DNA of 64,000 nt from Streptomyces sp. rh34 (GCF_002551245.1 NZ_NTGZ01000002.1:51080-115079), one strand, 5' to 3'; counted from the first letter of the stretch, positions 7,435 through 16,530 are shown. Notes: generated by a model not told the origin, from the letters alone. Numbers and translations are program-made.

Positions 7435-10179
7435 ATGCCCGCCAACACAACCGCCTCTTCCGGCCCTTCCGACGCGAAGAAGCCCGGCAGGAAGAAGGGG
7501 CGACGCGCCCGCCTGATCGTGCTCGTCCTGGTGCTGGCGCTCGTCGCGGGTGTCGGATACGGGGCGTACTGGTCCGTATCCACCGTGCGGGCCTCGTACC
7601 CGCAGACCACCGGGTCGATGACGCTCGACGGCCTTACCGGCGACGTCGAAGTCAAACGCGACTCGTACGGAATTCCACAGATCTACGCGGACTCCGATGC
7701 CGACCTCTTCCGCGCCCAGGGCTTCGTCCAGGCCCAGGACCGCTTCTGGGAGATGGACGTCCGGCGGCACATGACGTCCGGCCGGCTCTCCGAGATGTTC
7801 GGTTCCGGACAGGTGGAGACCGATTCCTTCCTGCGCACGCTGGGCTGGCGGAAGGTGGCGCAGAAGGAGTACGACGAGGTCCTGGACGAGAGCACCAAGA
7901 AGAACCTCCAGTCGTACGCGGAGGGCGTCAACGCGTATCTGAAGGGCAAGGAAGGCCGGGACATCTCGGTCGAGTACGCGGCTCTGGGGCTGACCAACGA
8001 CTACAAGCCCGGCGAGTGGACCCCGGTCGACTCGGTGGCCTGGCTGAAGGCGATGGCCTGGGACCTGCGCGGCAACATGCAGGACGAGATCGACCGTTCG
8101 CTGCTGACCAGCCGCCTCGACAAGGACCAGATCGAGGACCTGTACCCCGGCTACCCGTACAAGAAGAACAAGCCGATCGTCGAGCAGGGCGCGATCTCCC
8201 CGGCCACCGGGAAGTTCGACCCCGAGGCCACCCCGTCGGACAACATCGGCTCCCCGACCCCCGAGGGCGCCACCGAGGGCCTGAACACCCAGCTCTCCGC
8301 GCTCTCGGACACCCTCGACGAGATCCCGGCGCTGCTCGGCCCGAACGGCAACGGCATCGGCTCGAACTCCTGGGTCGTCGACGGCAAGCACACGACGTCC
8401 GGCAAGGCGCTGCTCGCGAACGACCCGCACCTCGCACCGATGCTGCCCTCCCTCTGGTACCAGATGGGCCTGCACTGCCGGGAGCTCTCCAAGACCTGCC
8501 AGTACGACACGGCCGGCTACACGTTCGCCGGCATGCCCGGCGTGATCATCGGTCACAACCAGGACATCGCCTGGGGTCTCACCAACCTGGGCGCCGACGT
8601 CACCGACCTCTTCCTGGAGAAGGTCTCCGACGACGGCTACCTGTACGACGGCGAGACCAAGTCGTTCAAGACCCGCGAGGAGACCATCAAGGTCGCCGGC
8701 GGCAGGGACCGGACGATCACGGTCCGTGAGACGAACAACGGGCCCCTGGTCTCCGACCGCAGCAAGGAGCTGGACAAGGTCGGCCAGAAGGCCCCCGTCA
8801 GCAACGCCGCGCCCGACCGGGCCGACGGCTACGCGGTGGCGCTGAAGTGGACCGCGCTGGAGCCCGGCAAGTCCATGGACGCCGTCTTCGCGCTCAACCG
8901 GGCCAAGAACTTCACCACCTTCCGGGCGGCGGCAGAGAACTTCGAGGTCCCCTCGCAGAACCTCATCTACGCCGACACCGAGGGCAACATCGGCTACCAG
9001 GCCCCCGGCAAGATCCCGGTCCGCTCCGAGGGCTACGACGGCACGGCCCCGGCCCCGGGCTGGGACCCGAAGTACGCGTGGAAGGGGTACATCCCCTTCG
9101 ACGAGCTGCCGTACGAGTACAACCCGGACCGCGGCTTCATCGTCACCGCGAACCAGGCCGTCATCGACGAGAAGAAGTACCCCCACCTCCTGACCAAGGA
9201 CTGGGGCTACGGCGCCCGCAGCCAGCGGATCAACGACCTCCTGACCCAGAAGATCAAGGGCGGCGAGAAGGTCTCGACCGATGACATGCAGAAGATGCAG
9301 ATGGACAACTTCAGCGAGATCGCCGCGCTGCTGGTGCCCAAGCTGAAGGAGATCAACATCTCCGACCCGAGCGTCCGCGAGGCCCAGAAGCTGCTGGAGG
9401 GCTGGGACTACACCCAGGAACCCGACTCGGCCGCCGCCGCGTACTTCAACGGCGTCTGGCGCAACATCCTGAAGCTCGCCTTCGGCAACAAGCTGCCCAA
9501 GGAGATGCGGGTCAAGGGCGACTGCCTCAACGTGCCGCCGGCCAAGAACAGCGGCCCGGTCGACCAGCAGAAGAAGCTCGTCCGCGAGTGCGGCCAGCGC
9601 GACGGCGACACCGCGCAGCCGGACGGCGGCGACCGCTGGTTCCAGGTGGTCCGCGACATCGTGGACGACCAGGACAACGCGTGGTGGAAGGCCCCTGCCC
9701 GGGGCCGCGAGGACGCCCTGGAGAGCCGGGACGACCTGTTCGCCCGGGCGATGGAGGACGCCCGCTGGGAGTTGACCGCCAAGCTCGGCAAGAACATCTC
9801 CACCTGGAGCTGGGGCCGGCTGCACCGGCTGACGCTGAAGAACCAGACCCTCGGCATCGAAGGCCCCGGCCTGCTCCAGCGGGCGCTCAACCGAGGCCCC
9901 TGGAACCTCGGCGGCGGCGAGGCGGCGGTCAACGCCACCGGGTGGAACGCGGCGAGCGGATACGACGTCGTCTGGGTGCCGTCGATGCGGATGGTCGTCA
10001 ATGTGGGGGACTGGGACAAGTCCCGCTGGATCAACCTCAGCGGAGCATCCGGCCACGCGTTCAACGCGCACTACACCGACCAGACCGACAAGTGGGTCGA
10101 CGGCGAACTGCTCGACTGGTCCTTCGGGACGGACGCGGTCGACGCGTCCACCGTCGACACGCTGACGCTGAAACCGTAA
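7435..10179 (+). CDS. Penicillin acylase family N-terminal nucleophile hydrolase
   Basis: The 914-residue precursor resembles the penicillin/cephalosporin/AHL acylases, which self-cleave into alpha and beta chains and hydrolyse amide bonds of acylated amines. An N-terminal hydrophobic anchor follows a basic patch (about residues 23-45), placing it outside the membrane. The alpha part contains RDSYGIPQIYADSDADLFRA and the AQDRFWEMD motif. The beta chain probably starts at Ser310 in GNGIGSNSWVVDG, the nucleophile after self-processing, with the downstream NDPHL segment. The chosen ATG has GAAGGA in front. Family members act on beta-lactams, N-acyl homoserine lactones or lipopeptides; the true substrate cannot be told. 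It diverges from the antiporter gene. Confidence 0.9.
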   Translation: MPANTTASSGPSDAKKPGRKKGRRARLIVLVLVLALVAGVGYGAYWSVSTVRASYPQTTGSMTLDGLTGDVEVKRDSYGIPQIYADSDADLFRAQGFVQAQDRFWEMDVRRHMTSGRLSEMFGSGQVETDSFLRTLGWRKVAQKEYDEVLDESTKKNLQSYAEGVNAYLKGKEGRDISVEYAALGLTNDYKPGEWTPVDSVAWLKAMAWDLRGNMQDEIDRSLLTSRLDKDQIEDLYPGYPYKKNKPIVEQGAISPATGKFDPEATPSDNIGSPTPEGATEGLNTQLSALSDTLDEIPALLGPNGNGIGSNSWVVDGKHTTSGKALLANDPHLAPMLPSLWYQMGLHCRELSKTCQYDTAGYTFAGMPGVIIGHNQDIAWGLTNLGADVTDLFLEKVSDDGYLYDGETKSFKTREETIKVAGGRDRTITVRETNNGPLVSDRSKELDKVGQKAPVSNAAPDRADGYAVALKWTALEPGKSMDAVFALNRAKNFTTFRAAAENFEVPSQNLIYADTEGNIGYQAPGKIPVRSEGYDGTAPAPGWDPKYAWKGYIPFDELPYEYNPDRGFIVTANQAVIDEKKYPHLLTKDWGYGARSQRINDLLTQKIKGGEKVSTDDMQKMQMDNFSEIAALLVPKLKEINISDPSVREAQKLLEGWDYTQEPDSAAAAYFNGVWRNILKLAFGNKLPKEMRVKGDCLNVPPAKNSGPVDQQKKLVRECGQRDGDTAQPDGGDRWFQVVRDIVDDQDNAWWKAPARGREDALESRDDLFARAMEDARWELTAKLGKNISTWSWGRLHRLTLKNQTLGIEGPGLLQRALNRGPWNLGGGEAAVNATGWNAASGYDVVWVPSMRMVVNVGDWDKSRWINLSGASGHAFNAHYTDQTDKWVDGELLDWSFGTDAVDASTVDTLTLKP

Positions 10180-10185
10180 GGCGGA

Positions 10186-10233
10186 CCGGAAGCCCTCTTG
10201 CAGCTCACGCGTGAGCTGCAAGAGGGCTTCCGG
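10186..10233. terminator. 48-bp perfect palindrome, bidirectional terminator
   Basis: Bases 10186-10209 and 10210-10233 are exact reverse complements, a 24-bp stem with no forced loop. It sits between the convergent acylase and 5-formyl-THF cyclo-ligase genes, 6 bases beyond the acylase stop, and should stop transcription from both sides. Confidence 0.88.
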
Positions 10234-10254
10234 CTGTGAGGGCCAGGTAAGGGC

Positions 10255-10911
10255 TCATGAGGCGAAGCGCCGTACTCCGGCCGGCGTGACCACCGCGTCC
10301 ACGGGATGGTCGTGCGGTTCCGAGGGGACCCGCGCGACCACCTCGTCGTCGTACAGCAGCACGACGAGCGAAGGGTGCGCCCCGGCGGCCGTCAGCCGGG
10401 CCAGCACCCGGTCGTAGCTCCCGCCGCCCCGCCCCAGCCGCATCCCGCCCCCGTCCACCGCGAGGCCGGGCAGCAGCACCGCGTCGGCTTCCAGGACGGC
10501 GGCGGGGCCCAGGCGCGGGCCGCCCGGCTCAAGGAGCCCCCGCCCGGCCGGGAGCAGGTGCTCCGGGCCCTCGTAGGCCGCCCAGTCCAGGTCGTTGTCG
10601 GCCAGGAGGACCGGCAGCAGCACTCGGACGCCGCGCCCGCGCAGTGCTTCCAGGAGGGCGCGGGTGCCCGGTTCACGCCCCACGGAGACGTACGCGGCGA
10701 CCGTACGGGCGTCGGCCAGTTCGGACAGGCGCAACGCCGCCCCGGCAAGAACCGCGGCGGTCCGGACGACGTCCTCCTTCGTCAGGAGGGCACGCGCGGC
10801 GAGCAGTTCGCGCCGCAGGGCGCTCTTCGCGGACGCCTTTCCGGGCTTGGCGGACGCCTTTTTGGGCTTTTCGGTGTTCAATGGCGACTCGCACGATTCT
10901 CGTATGGGCAT
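10255..10911 (-). CDS. 5-formyltetrahydrofolate cyclo-ligase
   Basis: The enzyme converts 5-formyl-THF to 5,10-methenyl-THF with ATP. The ATP/substrate loop is recognisable as LGRGGGSYDRVLARL, and the N-terminal helix SAKSALRRELLAARALL is typical. A Lys/Ala-rich stretch precedes the fold. The start is uncertain because the ATG at 10911 has no clear ribosome binding site; TTG 10881 is the alternative. It is divergent from galU; the same block (cyclo-ligase, galU, moeA/glp, rimJ, sepX/glpR) is conserved in actinobacteria. Confidence 0.88.
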   Translation of the reverse strand: MPIRESCESPLNTEKPKKASAKPGKASAKSALRRELLAARALLTKEDVVRTAAVLAGAALRLSELADARTVAAYVSVGREPGTRALLEALRGRGVRVLLPVLLADNDLDWAAYEGPEHLLPAGRGLLEPGGPRLGPAAVLEADAVLLPGLAVDGGGMRLGRGGGSYDRVLARLTAAGAHPSLVVLLYDDEVVARVPSEPHDHPVDAVVTPAGVRRFAS

Positions 10912-10974
10912 ATTTGAGTACGAAGTTAACCGGAATATCAGCTTCTGGACGTGTGTGGCCGTTAAGGTCTGCAC

Positions 10975-11877
10975 ATGACTCAGTCGCCCCCCAGGATCAG
11001 CAAGGCTGTCATCCCGGCAGCAGGTCTCGGCACCCGGTTCCTGCCCGCCACGAAGGCCACTCCCAAAGAGATGCTGCCTGTCGTCGACAAGCCGGCCATC
11101 CAGTATGTCGTCGAAGAGGCCGTGGCAGCGGGTCTCTCCGACGTGCTGATGATCACCGGCCGTAACAAGCGTCCCCTTGAGGACCACTTCGACCGCAACT
11201 ACGAGTTGGAGTCCGCGCTCACCCGCAAGGGTGACGCCGACCGTCTCGCCAAGGTCCAGCAGTCCAGCGACCTGGCCACCATGCACTACGTGCGACAGGG
11301 CGACCCCCGCGGCCTCGGGCACGCCGTGCTGTGCGCCGCCCCGCACGTGGGCGACCAGCCCTTCGCGGTGCTGCTCGGCGACGACCTGATCGACCCGCGC
11401 GACGCGCTGCTGGCCCGGATGGTCGAGGTCCAGGAGCGTGAGGGCGGCAGCGTCATCGCGCTGATGGAGGTCGACCCCTCGCAGGTCCACCTCTACGGCT
11501 GCGCCGCCGCGGACGCCACGGTCGACAGCGACGTGGTCCGCATCACCGACCTGGTCGAGAAGCCGGACCCGGCCGACGCCCCCAGCAACCTCGCCATCAT
11601 CGGCCGGTACGTCCTGGACCCCGCGGTCTTCGACATGCTGCGGCACACCGAGCCGGGCCGCGGCGGCGAGATCCAGCTCACCGACGCGCTCCAGGTGCTC
11701 GCCGCGGACGAGAAGATCGGCGGCCCCGTGCACGGCGTCGTCTTCAAGGGCCGCCGCTATGACACCGGCGACCGCAGCGACTACCTGCGCACCATTGTCA
11801 GACTGGCGTGCGAACGTGAAGACCTGGGGCCGGACTTCCGGACCTGGCTGCGCAAGTACGTCGCTGAGGAGATGTAA
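10975..11877 (+). CDS. galU: UTP-glucose-1-phosphate uridylyltransferase
   Basis: GalU makes UDP-glucose from UTP and glucose-1-phosphate for cell-envelope sugars and glycosylation. The nucleotidyltransferase signature AVIPAAGLGTRFLPATKATP is at residues 11-30, followed by KEMLPVVDKPAIQYVVEEAV, the sugar-phosphate loop GDPRGLGHAV and the metal-binding region LLGDDLID. Its length (300) is normal. TAAGGT at 10963-10968 resembles a vegetative -10 box very close to the ATG, so the leader is short. The next gene starts 4 bases after the stop, so the two are probably co-transcribed. Confidence 0.95.
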   Translation: MTQSPPRISKAVIPAAGLGTRFLPATKATPKEMLPVVDKPAIQYVVEEAVAAGLSDVLMITGRNKRPLEDHFDRNYELESALTRKGDADRLAKVQQSSDLATMHYVRQGDPRGLGHAVLCAAPHVGDQPFAVLLGDDLIDPRDALLARMVEVQEREGGSVIALMEVDPSQVHLYGCAAADATVDSDVVRITDLVEKPDPADAPSNLAIIGRYVLDPAVFDMLRHTEPGRGGEIQLTDALQVLAADEKIGGPVHGVVFKGRRYDTGDRSDYLRTIVRLACEREDLGPDFRTWLRKYVAEEM

Positions 11878-11881
11878 CGCC

Positions 11882-13192
11882 GTGAGCAGCACGATCTGGT
11901 CGGTGGACGAGCACCTGGACGACATCCTCGACGCGGTGAGGCCGCTGGAGCCCATCGAGCTGCAGCTGCCCGACGCCCAGGGCTGCGTTCTCGTCAAGGA
12001 CGTCGTCGTGGAGGTGGCCCTGCCGCCGTTCGACAACAGCTCCATGGACGGTTACGCGGTCCGGGTCGCCGATGTCGAGGGCGCCAGCGAGGAGTTCCCC
12101 GCGGTCCTCACCGTCATCGGCGACGTCGCCGCGGGCAGTGCGGGGCTCGCCGACGACCAGGTCGTGGGGCCGGGACAGGCCGCCCGCATCATGACGGGCG
12201 CGCCGCTGCCCGCCGGTGCGGAGGCCGTGGTCCCGGTCGAGTGGACCGACGGCGGTACGGGCGAGGGTCCGGCCGCCGCCATGCGCGCCCACAGCGACGC
12301 GCCCGAGGGCGCCACCGGCGAGGTCAGGGTGCACCGGCCCGTCGTGGCCGGCGCCCATGTGCGTGAGCGCGGCAGCGACGTCAAGCCGGGCGATCTGGCC
12401 CTGGCCGCCGGGTCGGTCGTCGGCCCGCCGCAGATCGGGCTGCTCGCGGCGATCGGCTGCGCCACCGTGGTCGTACGGCCCCGCCCCCGCGTGGTCGTCC
12501 TGTCCACCGGCAGCGAACTGGTCCAGCCCGGCGAGCAGCTGACCGGCGGCCAGATCTACGACTCCAACAGCTTCGCGCTGACGGCCGCCGCCCGGGACGC
12601 CGGAGCCATCGCCTACCGGGTCGGCGCGGTGGCCGACGACGCCGAGACACTGCGCGCCACGATCGAGGACCAGCTGATCCGCGCGGACATGGTCGTCACC
12701 ACGGGCGGTGTCAGTGTCGGCGCGTACGACGTGGTCAAGGAGGCGCTGTCCTCCGTCGGGGACGAGGACGAGCCGGGCGGCGGGGTCGAGTTCCGCAAGC
12801 TCGCCATGCAGCCCGGCAAGCCGCAGGGCTTCGGCTCGATCGGCCCGGACCACACCCCGCTGCTGGCCCTGCCGGGCAACCCGGTCTCCGCTTACGTCTC
12901 CTTCGAGTTGTTCGTCCGCCCCGCCATCCGTGCCCTGATGGGCCTCACCGACGTGCACCGCCCCACAGTCCGTGCCCGGCTGAGCGCCGACAAGGCGCTC
13001 ACGTCGCCGGACGGCCGCCGCCAGTTCCTGCGCGGCCGCTACGACACGGAGGCGGGCACGGTCACTCCGGTCGGCGGTTCCGGTTCGCATCTGATCGCCG
13101 CGCTCGCGCAGGCGGACGTGCTGATCGTGGTGGACGAGGACGTCACCTCGGTGGAGCCCGGCACGGAGACGGACGTGATCCTGCTCGGCTGA
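11882..13192 (+). CDS. MoeA-family protein, probably Glp (gephyrin-like, divisome-linked)
   Basis: MoeA enzymes insert molybdate into adenylylated molybdopterin. This 436-residue protein has the MoeA N-terminal region with the PPFDNSSMDGYAV motif and the TGAPLPAGAEAVVPVE segment. The MPT-binding domain carries VVTTGGVSVGAYDVVKEAL and LPGNPVSAYVSFELFV. Actinobacteria usually carry several paralogues. The one beside galU and the SepX/GlpR gene corresponds by position to Glp of Corynebacterium, which binds FtsZ and the membrane receptor GlpR. I therefore infer a cell-division role, possibly beside or instead of cofactor synthesis. The GTG start lies 4 bases after galU. Confidence 0.9.
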   Translation: MSSTIWSVDEHLDDILDAVRPLEPIELQLPDAQGCVLVKDVVVEVALPPFDNSSMDGYAVRVADVEGASEEFPAVLTVIGDVAAGSAGLADDQVVGPGQAARIMTGAPLPAGAEAVVPVEWTDGGTGEGPAAAMRAHSDAPEGATGEVRVHRPVVAGAHVRERGSDVKPGDLALAAGSVVGPPQIGLLAAIGCATVVVRPRPRVVVLSTGSELVQPGEQLTGGQIYDSNSFALTAAARDAGAIAYRVGAVADDAETLRATIEDQLIRADMVVTTGGVSVGAYDVVKEALSSVGDEDEPGGGVEFRKLAMQPGKPQGFGSIGPDHTPLLALPGNPVSAYVSFELFVRPAIRALMGLTDVHRPTVRARLSADKALTSPDGRRQFLRGRYDTEAGTVTPVGGSGSHLIAALAQADVLIVVDEDVTSVEPGTETDVILLG

Positions 13193-13294
13193 CCGCCGCC
13201 CGGTGGCGGTACGGTATCTGCCGCCGTGCCTTCCGGGGGACCCCCTCCGGTTCCCCGAGGCGTAACCGGCGCCCCTACCGCTAGGCGGAGTGAG

Positions 13295-13795
13295 TTGAGT
13301 ACGCAGAACAGGCTGACGCACATCGACGAGGCGGGCGCGGCCCGCATGGTCGACGTGTCGGAGAAGGACGTCACCACCCGCGTCGCCCGCGCCTCCGGCC
13401 GGGTGCTCGTCTCGCCGCGCGTGATCGAGCTGCTGCGCGGCGAGGGAGTTCCCAAGGGTGACGCCCTCGCCACCGCCCGGATCGCCGGGATCATGGGTGC
13501 CAAGCGCACCCCGGACCTGATCCCGCTCTGCCATCCGCTGGCCGTCTCCGGCGTGAAGGTCGACCTGAGCGTGGCCGACGACGCCGTGGAGATCACGGCC
13601 ACCGTGAAGACGACGGACCGCACCGGTGTCGAGATGGAGGCCCTGACCGCGGTCTCGGTTGCGGCCCTCACGGTGATCGACATGATCAAGGCCGTCGACA
13701 AGAGCGCGGTCATCACCGACGTACGGGTCGAGGCGAAGTCGGGTGGCAAGTCCGGCGACTACCGGCGCACCGCGCCGGAGGGAACGGGCACGTGA
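13295..13795 (+). CDS. moaC: Cyclic pyranopterin monophosphate synthase MoaC
   Basis: MoaC turns the MoaA product into cyclic pyranopterin monophosphate, the second half of the first step of molybdenum cofactor synthesis. The family core is complete: LTHIDEAGAARMVDVSEKDV, GDALATARIAGIMGAKRTPD, LIPLCHPLAVSGV and GVEMEALTAVSVAALTVIDM, plus the C-terminal KSGGKSGDYRR. I chose the TTG at 13295, with GGAG 4 bases upstream; longer starts add residues foreign to the family. The stop overlaps the next start as GTGA. Confidence 0.94.
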   Translation: MSTQNRLTHIDEAGAARMVDVSEKDVTTRVARASGRVLVSPRVIELLRGEGVPKGDALATARIAGIMGAKRTPDLIPLCHPLAVSGVKVDLSVADDAVEITATVKTTDRTGVEMEALTAVSVAALTVIDMIKAVDKSAVITDVRVEAKSGGKSGDYRRTAPEGTGT

Positions 13796-14394
13796 CGCCG
13801 GCCGGGCCGGGAGCCCCCGGCCACGGACAGCGGACGTCCGGGTCGGGCGCCCCCGGCCACGAGCAGAAGGCGGCCGAGCCCACCGGCGCCGGACTCCCCT
13901 CCCCGTACACCGCTCTCGTCGTCACCGCCTCCAACCGGGCCTCCGCCGGGGTGTACGCGGACAGGGGCGGCCCGCTGATCGCCGAAGCGCTGACCGGCCT
14001 CGGCTTCACGGTCGACGGCCCGCAGGTCGTCCCCGACGGTGACCCGGTCGAGGCGGCCCTGCGCGCGGGCGTCGCCGCCGGGTACGACGTGATCGTCACC
14101 ACCGGCGGTACGGGCATCTCGCCCACCGACGCCACGCCCGAGGCCACCCGTCGCGTCCTCGACCACGAGATCCCCGGTATTCCGGAGGCGATCCGGGCCG
14201 AGGGCCTGGCCAAGGTCCCGACCGCCGCCCTCTCCCGGGGCCTGGCGGGCGTGGCCTCCCGCACCCTGATCGTCAACCTCCCCGGCTCCACCGGCGGGGT
14301 GAAGGACGGGCTCGCGGTCCTCGGCCGGCTCCTGGTGCACGCCGTCGACCAGCTCCGCGGCGGCGACCACTCCCGACCGGGGAGCCCGAGCTGA
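13792..14394 (+). CDS. Molybdenum cofactor protein MogA/MoaB
   Basis: The 200-residue protein carries the MPT-binding fold that adenylylates molybdopterin before metal insertion. After an N-terminal Pro/Gly-rich arm of about 35 residues comes YTALVVTASNRASAGVYADRGGPL, the motif VIVTTGGTGISPTDATPEAT, and NLPGSTGGVKDGLAVL near the end. It overlaps moaC by 4 bases (GTGA), so the pair is translationally coupled. MogA and MoaB cannot be told apart from the sequence alone. Confidence 0.9.
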   Translation: MTPAGPGAPGHGQRTSGSGAPGHEQKAAEPTGAGLPSPYTALVVTASNRASAGVYADRGGPLIAEALTGLGFTVDGPQVVPDGDPVEAALRAGVAAGYDVIVTTGGTGISPTDATPEATRRVLDHEIPGIPEAIRAEGLAKVPTAALSRGLAGVASRTLIVNLPGSTGGVKDGLAVLGRLLVHAVDQLRGGDHSRPGSPS

Positions 14395-15041
14395 ACAACG
14401 CGACCTGGCCGGTGACGCTGACCGACGGCGAGATCGTCCTGCGCCCGATGAAGATGCGTGACCAGCGGATGTGGCGCGAGGTCAACCGGCGCAACCGCGA
14501 CTGGCTGCGCCCCTGGGAGGCGACCGTCCCGCCGCCCGCCCCCGGCGGTCCGATGGCGCAGCGCCCCACGTACCGGCAGATGGTCCGCCACCTGCGAGCC
14601 GAGGCGAACGCGGGGCGGATGCTGCCGTTCGCCATCGAGTACGAGGGCCGGCTGGTCGGCCAGCTCACGGTCGCGGGGATCACCTGGGGGTCGATGTGCT
14701 CCGGTCACATCGGTTACTGGGTCGACCGGAGCGTCGCCGGGCGGGGGGTCATGCCGACGGCCGTGGCACTCGCGGTGGACCACTGCTTCCGCGCGGTGGG
14801 CCTGCACCGCATCGAGGTCTGCATTCGCCCGGAGAACGGGCCCAGCCGCAGGGTGGTGGAGAAACTCGGATTCCGTTCGGAGGGCGTACGCCCGCGCTAT
14901 CTCCACATCGACGGCGCCTGGCGCGATCACCTGATCTTCGCCCTCACCGCTGAGGAAGTGCCCGAGGGGATGCTCCGGCGCTGGCGCCGGTCGCGCCCCG
15001 TGCCGCCGCGGGGCCCCGGGCTGCCCGACGAAATAAAATAA
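14391..15041 (+). CDS. GNAT N-acetyltransferase, RimJ-like
   Basis: RimJ/RimL-type enzymes transfer acetyl from acetyl-CoA to protein N-termini or small amines. The fold shows at VTLTDGEIVLRPMKMRDQ, the VAGRGVMPTAVAL acetyl-CoA loop and the IEVCIRPENGPSRRVVEKLG segment. Translation probably begins at CTG 14391: this gives a CTGA overlap with the previous stop and has GGGGAG 6 bases upstream. The alternative GTG at 14412 has no ribosome binding site. The gene lies between the Mo-cofactor genes and sepX, as in the conserved actinobacterial block. The substrate is unknown. Confidence 0.87.
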   Translation: MNNATWPVTLTDGEIVLRPMKMRDQRMWREVNRRNRDWLRPWEATVPPPAPGGPMAQRPTYRQMVRHLRAEANAGRMLPFAIEYEGRLVGQLTVAGITWGSMCSGHIGYWVDRSVAGRGVMPTAVALAVDHCFRAVGLHRIEVCIRPENGPSRRVVEKLGFRSEGVRPRYLHIDGAWRDHLIFALTAEEVPEGMLRRWRRSRPVPPRGPGLPDEIK

Positions 15042-15198
15042 GTGTTCGAATTTGATCGCCGGGTGATCGCATGGCGTCGGGCTATCGGCGGCTGTTGATC
15101 CGAACCATCACAAAAAAAGTCCGTGATATCAGCCGGATCGTGCGACACACCGGGCCAATTGGCGGATCCTTCCGCGCAAACCCCTCTACGGTGTGAGC

Positions 15199-16410
15199 GT
15201 GAGCAGCAGCGGCCTCATCTACGCAGTCATCGTCGGGGCCTGGGCCGCCTACTTGGTGCCGATGTGGCTCCGCAGGCAGGACGAGCTCAACGAGGCCCGT
15301 CCGACGGAACGCTTCAGCACCGCCATCCGGCTGCTGTCCGGACGGGCGGCGATGGAGCGCCGGTACGCCAAGGAGCTGCGGGAGCGCACCGCTGAGGAGG
15401 CGGCGCCCGACGTCGACCCGGACCGGGAAACGGACCGTATGGAATCCGTGGACGTCCGGGCCTTTGCCGCGCCTCCGGCGCACACGGAAGCCCGGCTGAC
15501 CGACCCGGCGCACGCGCCCGAGCGCGCCCCGGACCACCAGGCCTCCGACCGCCCGGCGCACGACCGGCGGGCGGGGCACCAGCCGCCCGACCGTCAGTCG
15601 CACGAACGCCGGTCCGGTGAGCGCCTTGCGGAGCATGTGCCCCCCGCCCGGCGACGCCCCGGCTCCGGCGTGGCCGACGCCGAGCGTGCCCGGCGCGCCC
15701 AGCGCTCCCAGGTCCTGGCGCGGCGCAGGCGGACCACCGTCGTCCTCTTCCTGGCCTTCACTCTCGGAGCGGTCGTCGCGGCGGTCGGCGGTCTCGGCTT
15801 CCTGTGGGCCCCCGCCGCGCCGGCCGTGCTGCTGAGCACGTACATCGTGCATCTGCGCGCCCAGGAACGCCGACGGTTCGCCTTCACCATGGACCGCCGC
15901 CGGGCCGAGGTCGCGGCACAGCGACTGCGCGAGAGCCGCCCCCGCAGGCACCAGCCCGCGGCCCCCGCCCCCGCCGAGCCCGACGACGACTCCGAAGCGC
16001 ACCACCCGGCGCCGGAGCCGACGCCCACGGTCTCCCCCCAGGAGGCCGGCCGCCGCGCACTCGTCGAGCAGACGGATCACGCGGAGTGGGTGGACCAGCA
16101 GCGCGAGCGCGGCCGCGCCCAGGGCGACAGCTGGGAGCCCGTCCCCGTGCCGCTGCCCACCTACGTCACGGCGCCCGTCGCCCCCCGGGCCACGGGCGGC
16201 GTGGAGGTCGGCGACCCGGAGACCTGGAGCGCGGCCCGCTCCAGCACCGCCGAGCCCACCCAGACGGGTACGTCGCACCCGACGGCCCCCGCGGTCGACC
16301 CGGCCCCGCGCCGGCGAACGAACCAGTCCCGTCGCAACCGCGACCGGGGCCGGACCCCGCTCTTCGACCAGTACGACGACGAGGACCGGCCGCGTGCGGC
16401 CAACGAGTGA
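15199..16410 (+). CDS. sepX: Septal membrane protein SepX/GlpR
   Basis: The start matches the SepX/GlpR family: a short N-terminal membrane helix (GLIYAVIVGAWAAYLVPMWL), then the conserved cytoplasmic stretch RRQDELNEARPTERFSTAIR and LLSGRAAMERRYAKELRERT. A long Pro/His/Arg-rich, probably disordered linker follows, then two membrane segments at about residues 181-218 and a charged tail. SepX is needed for normal septation and sporulation in Streptomyces, and the corynebacterial counterpart GlpR is the membrane receptor of gephyrin-like Glp. TACGGT (15187-15192) ends 6 bases before GTG 15199, suggesting a leaderless transcript; GTG 15193 is the alternative start. The moeA/glp partner lies 2 kb upstream. 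Confidence 0.85.
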   Translation: MSSSGLIYAVIVGAWAAYLVPMWLRRQDELNEARPTERFSTAIRLLSGRAAMERRYAKELRERTAEEAAPDVDPDRETDRMESVDVRAFAAPPAHTEARLTDPAHAPERAPDHQASDRPAHDRRAGHQPPDRQSHERRSGERLAEHVPPARRRPGSGVADAERARRAQRSQVLARRRRTTVVLFLAFTLGAVVAAVGGLGFLWAPAAPAVLLSTYIVHLRAQERRRFAFTMDRRRAEVAAQRLRESRPRRHQPAAPAPAEPDDDSEAHHPAPEPTPTVSPQEAGRRALVEQTDHAEWVDQQRERGRAQGDSWEPVPVPLPTYVTAPVAPRATGGVEVGDPETWSAARSSTAEPTQTGTSHPTAPAVDPAPRRRTNQSRRNRDRGRTPLFDQYDDEDRPRAANE

Positions 16411-16530
16411 GGCCGGTGGGTCCCGGGGGTCCGGGGCCCACGGTGCTCCGGGAAACCCGACACCGCTGACCAGCGCGGGAACGGATTTCCAAGCACCCCT
16501 GTGAGGGTGCTAGAGTTTCACACGTCGCAA

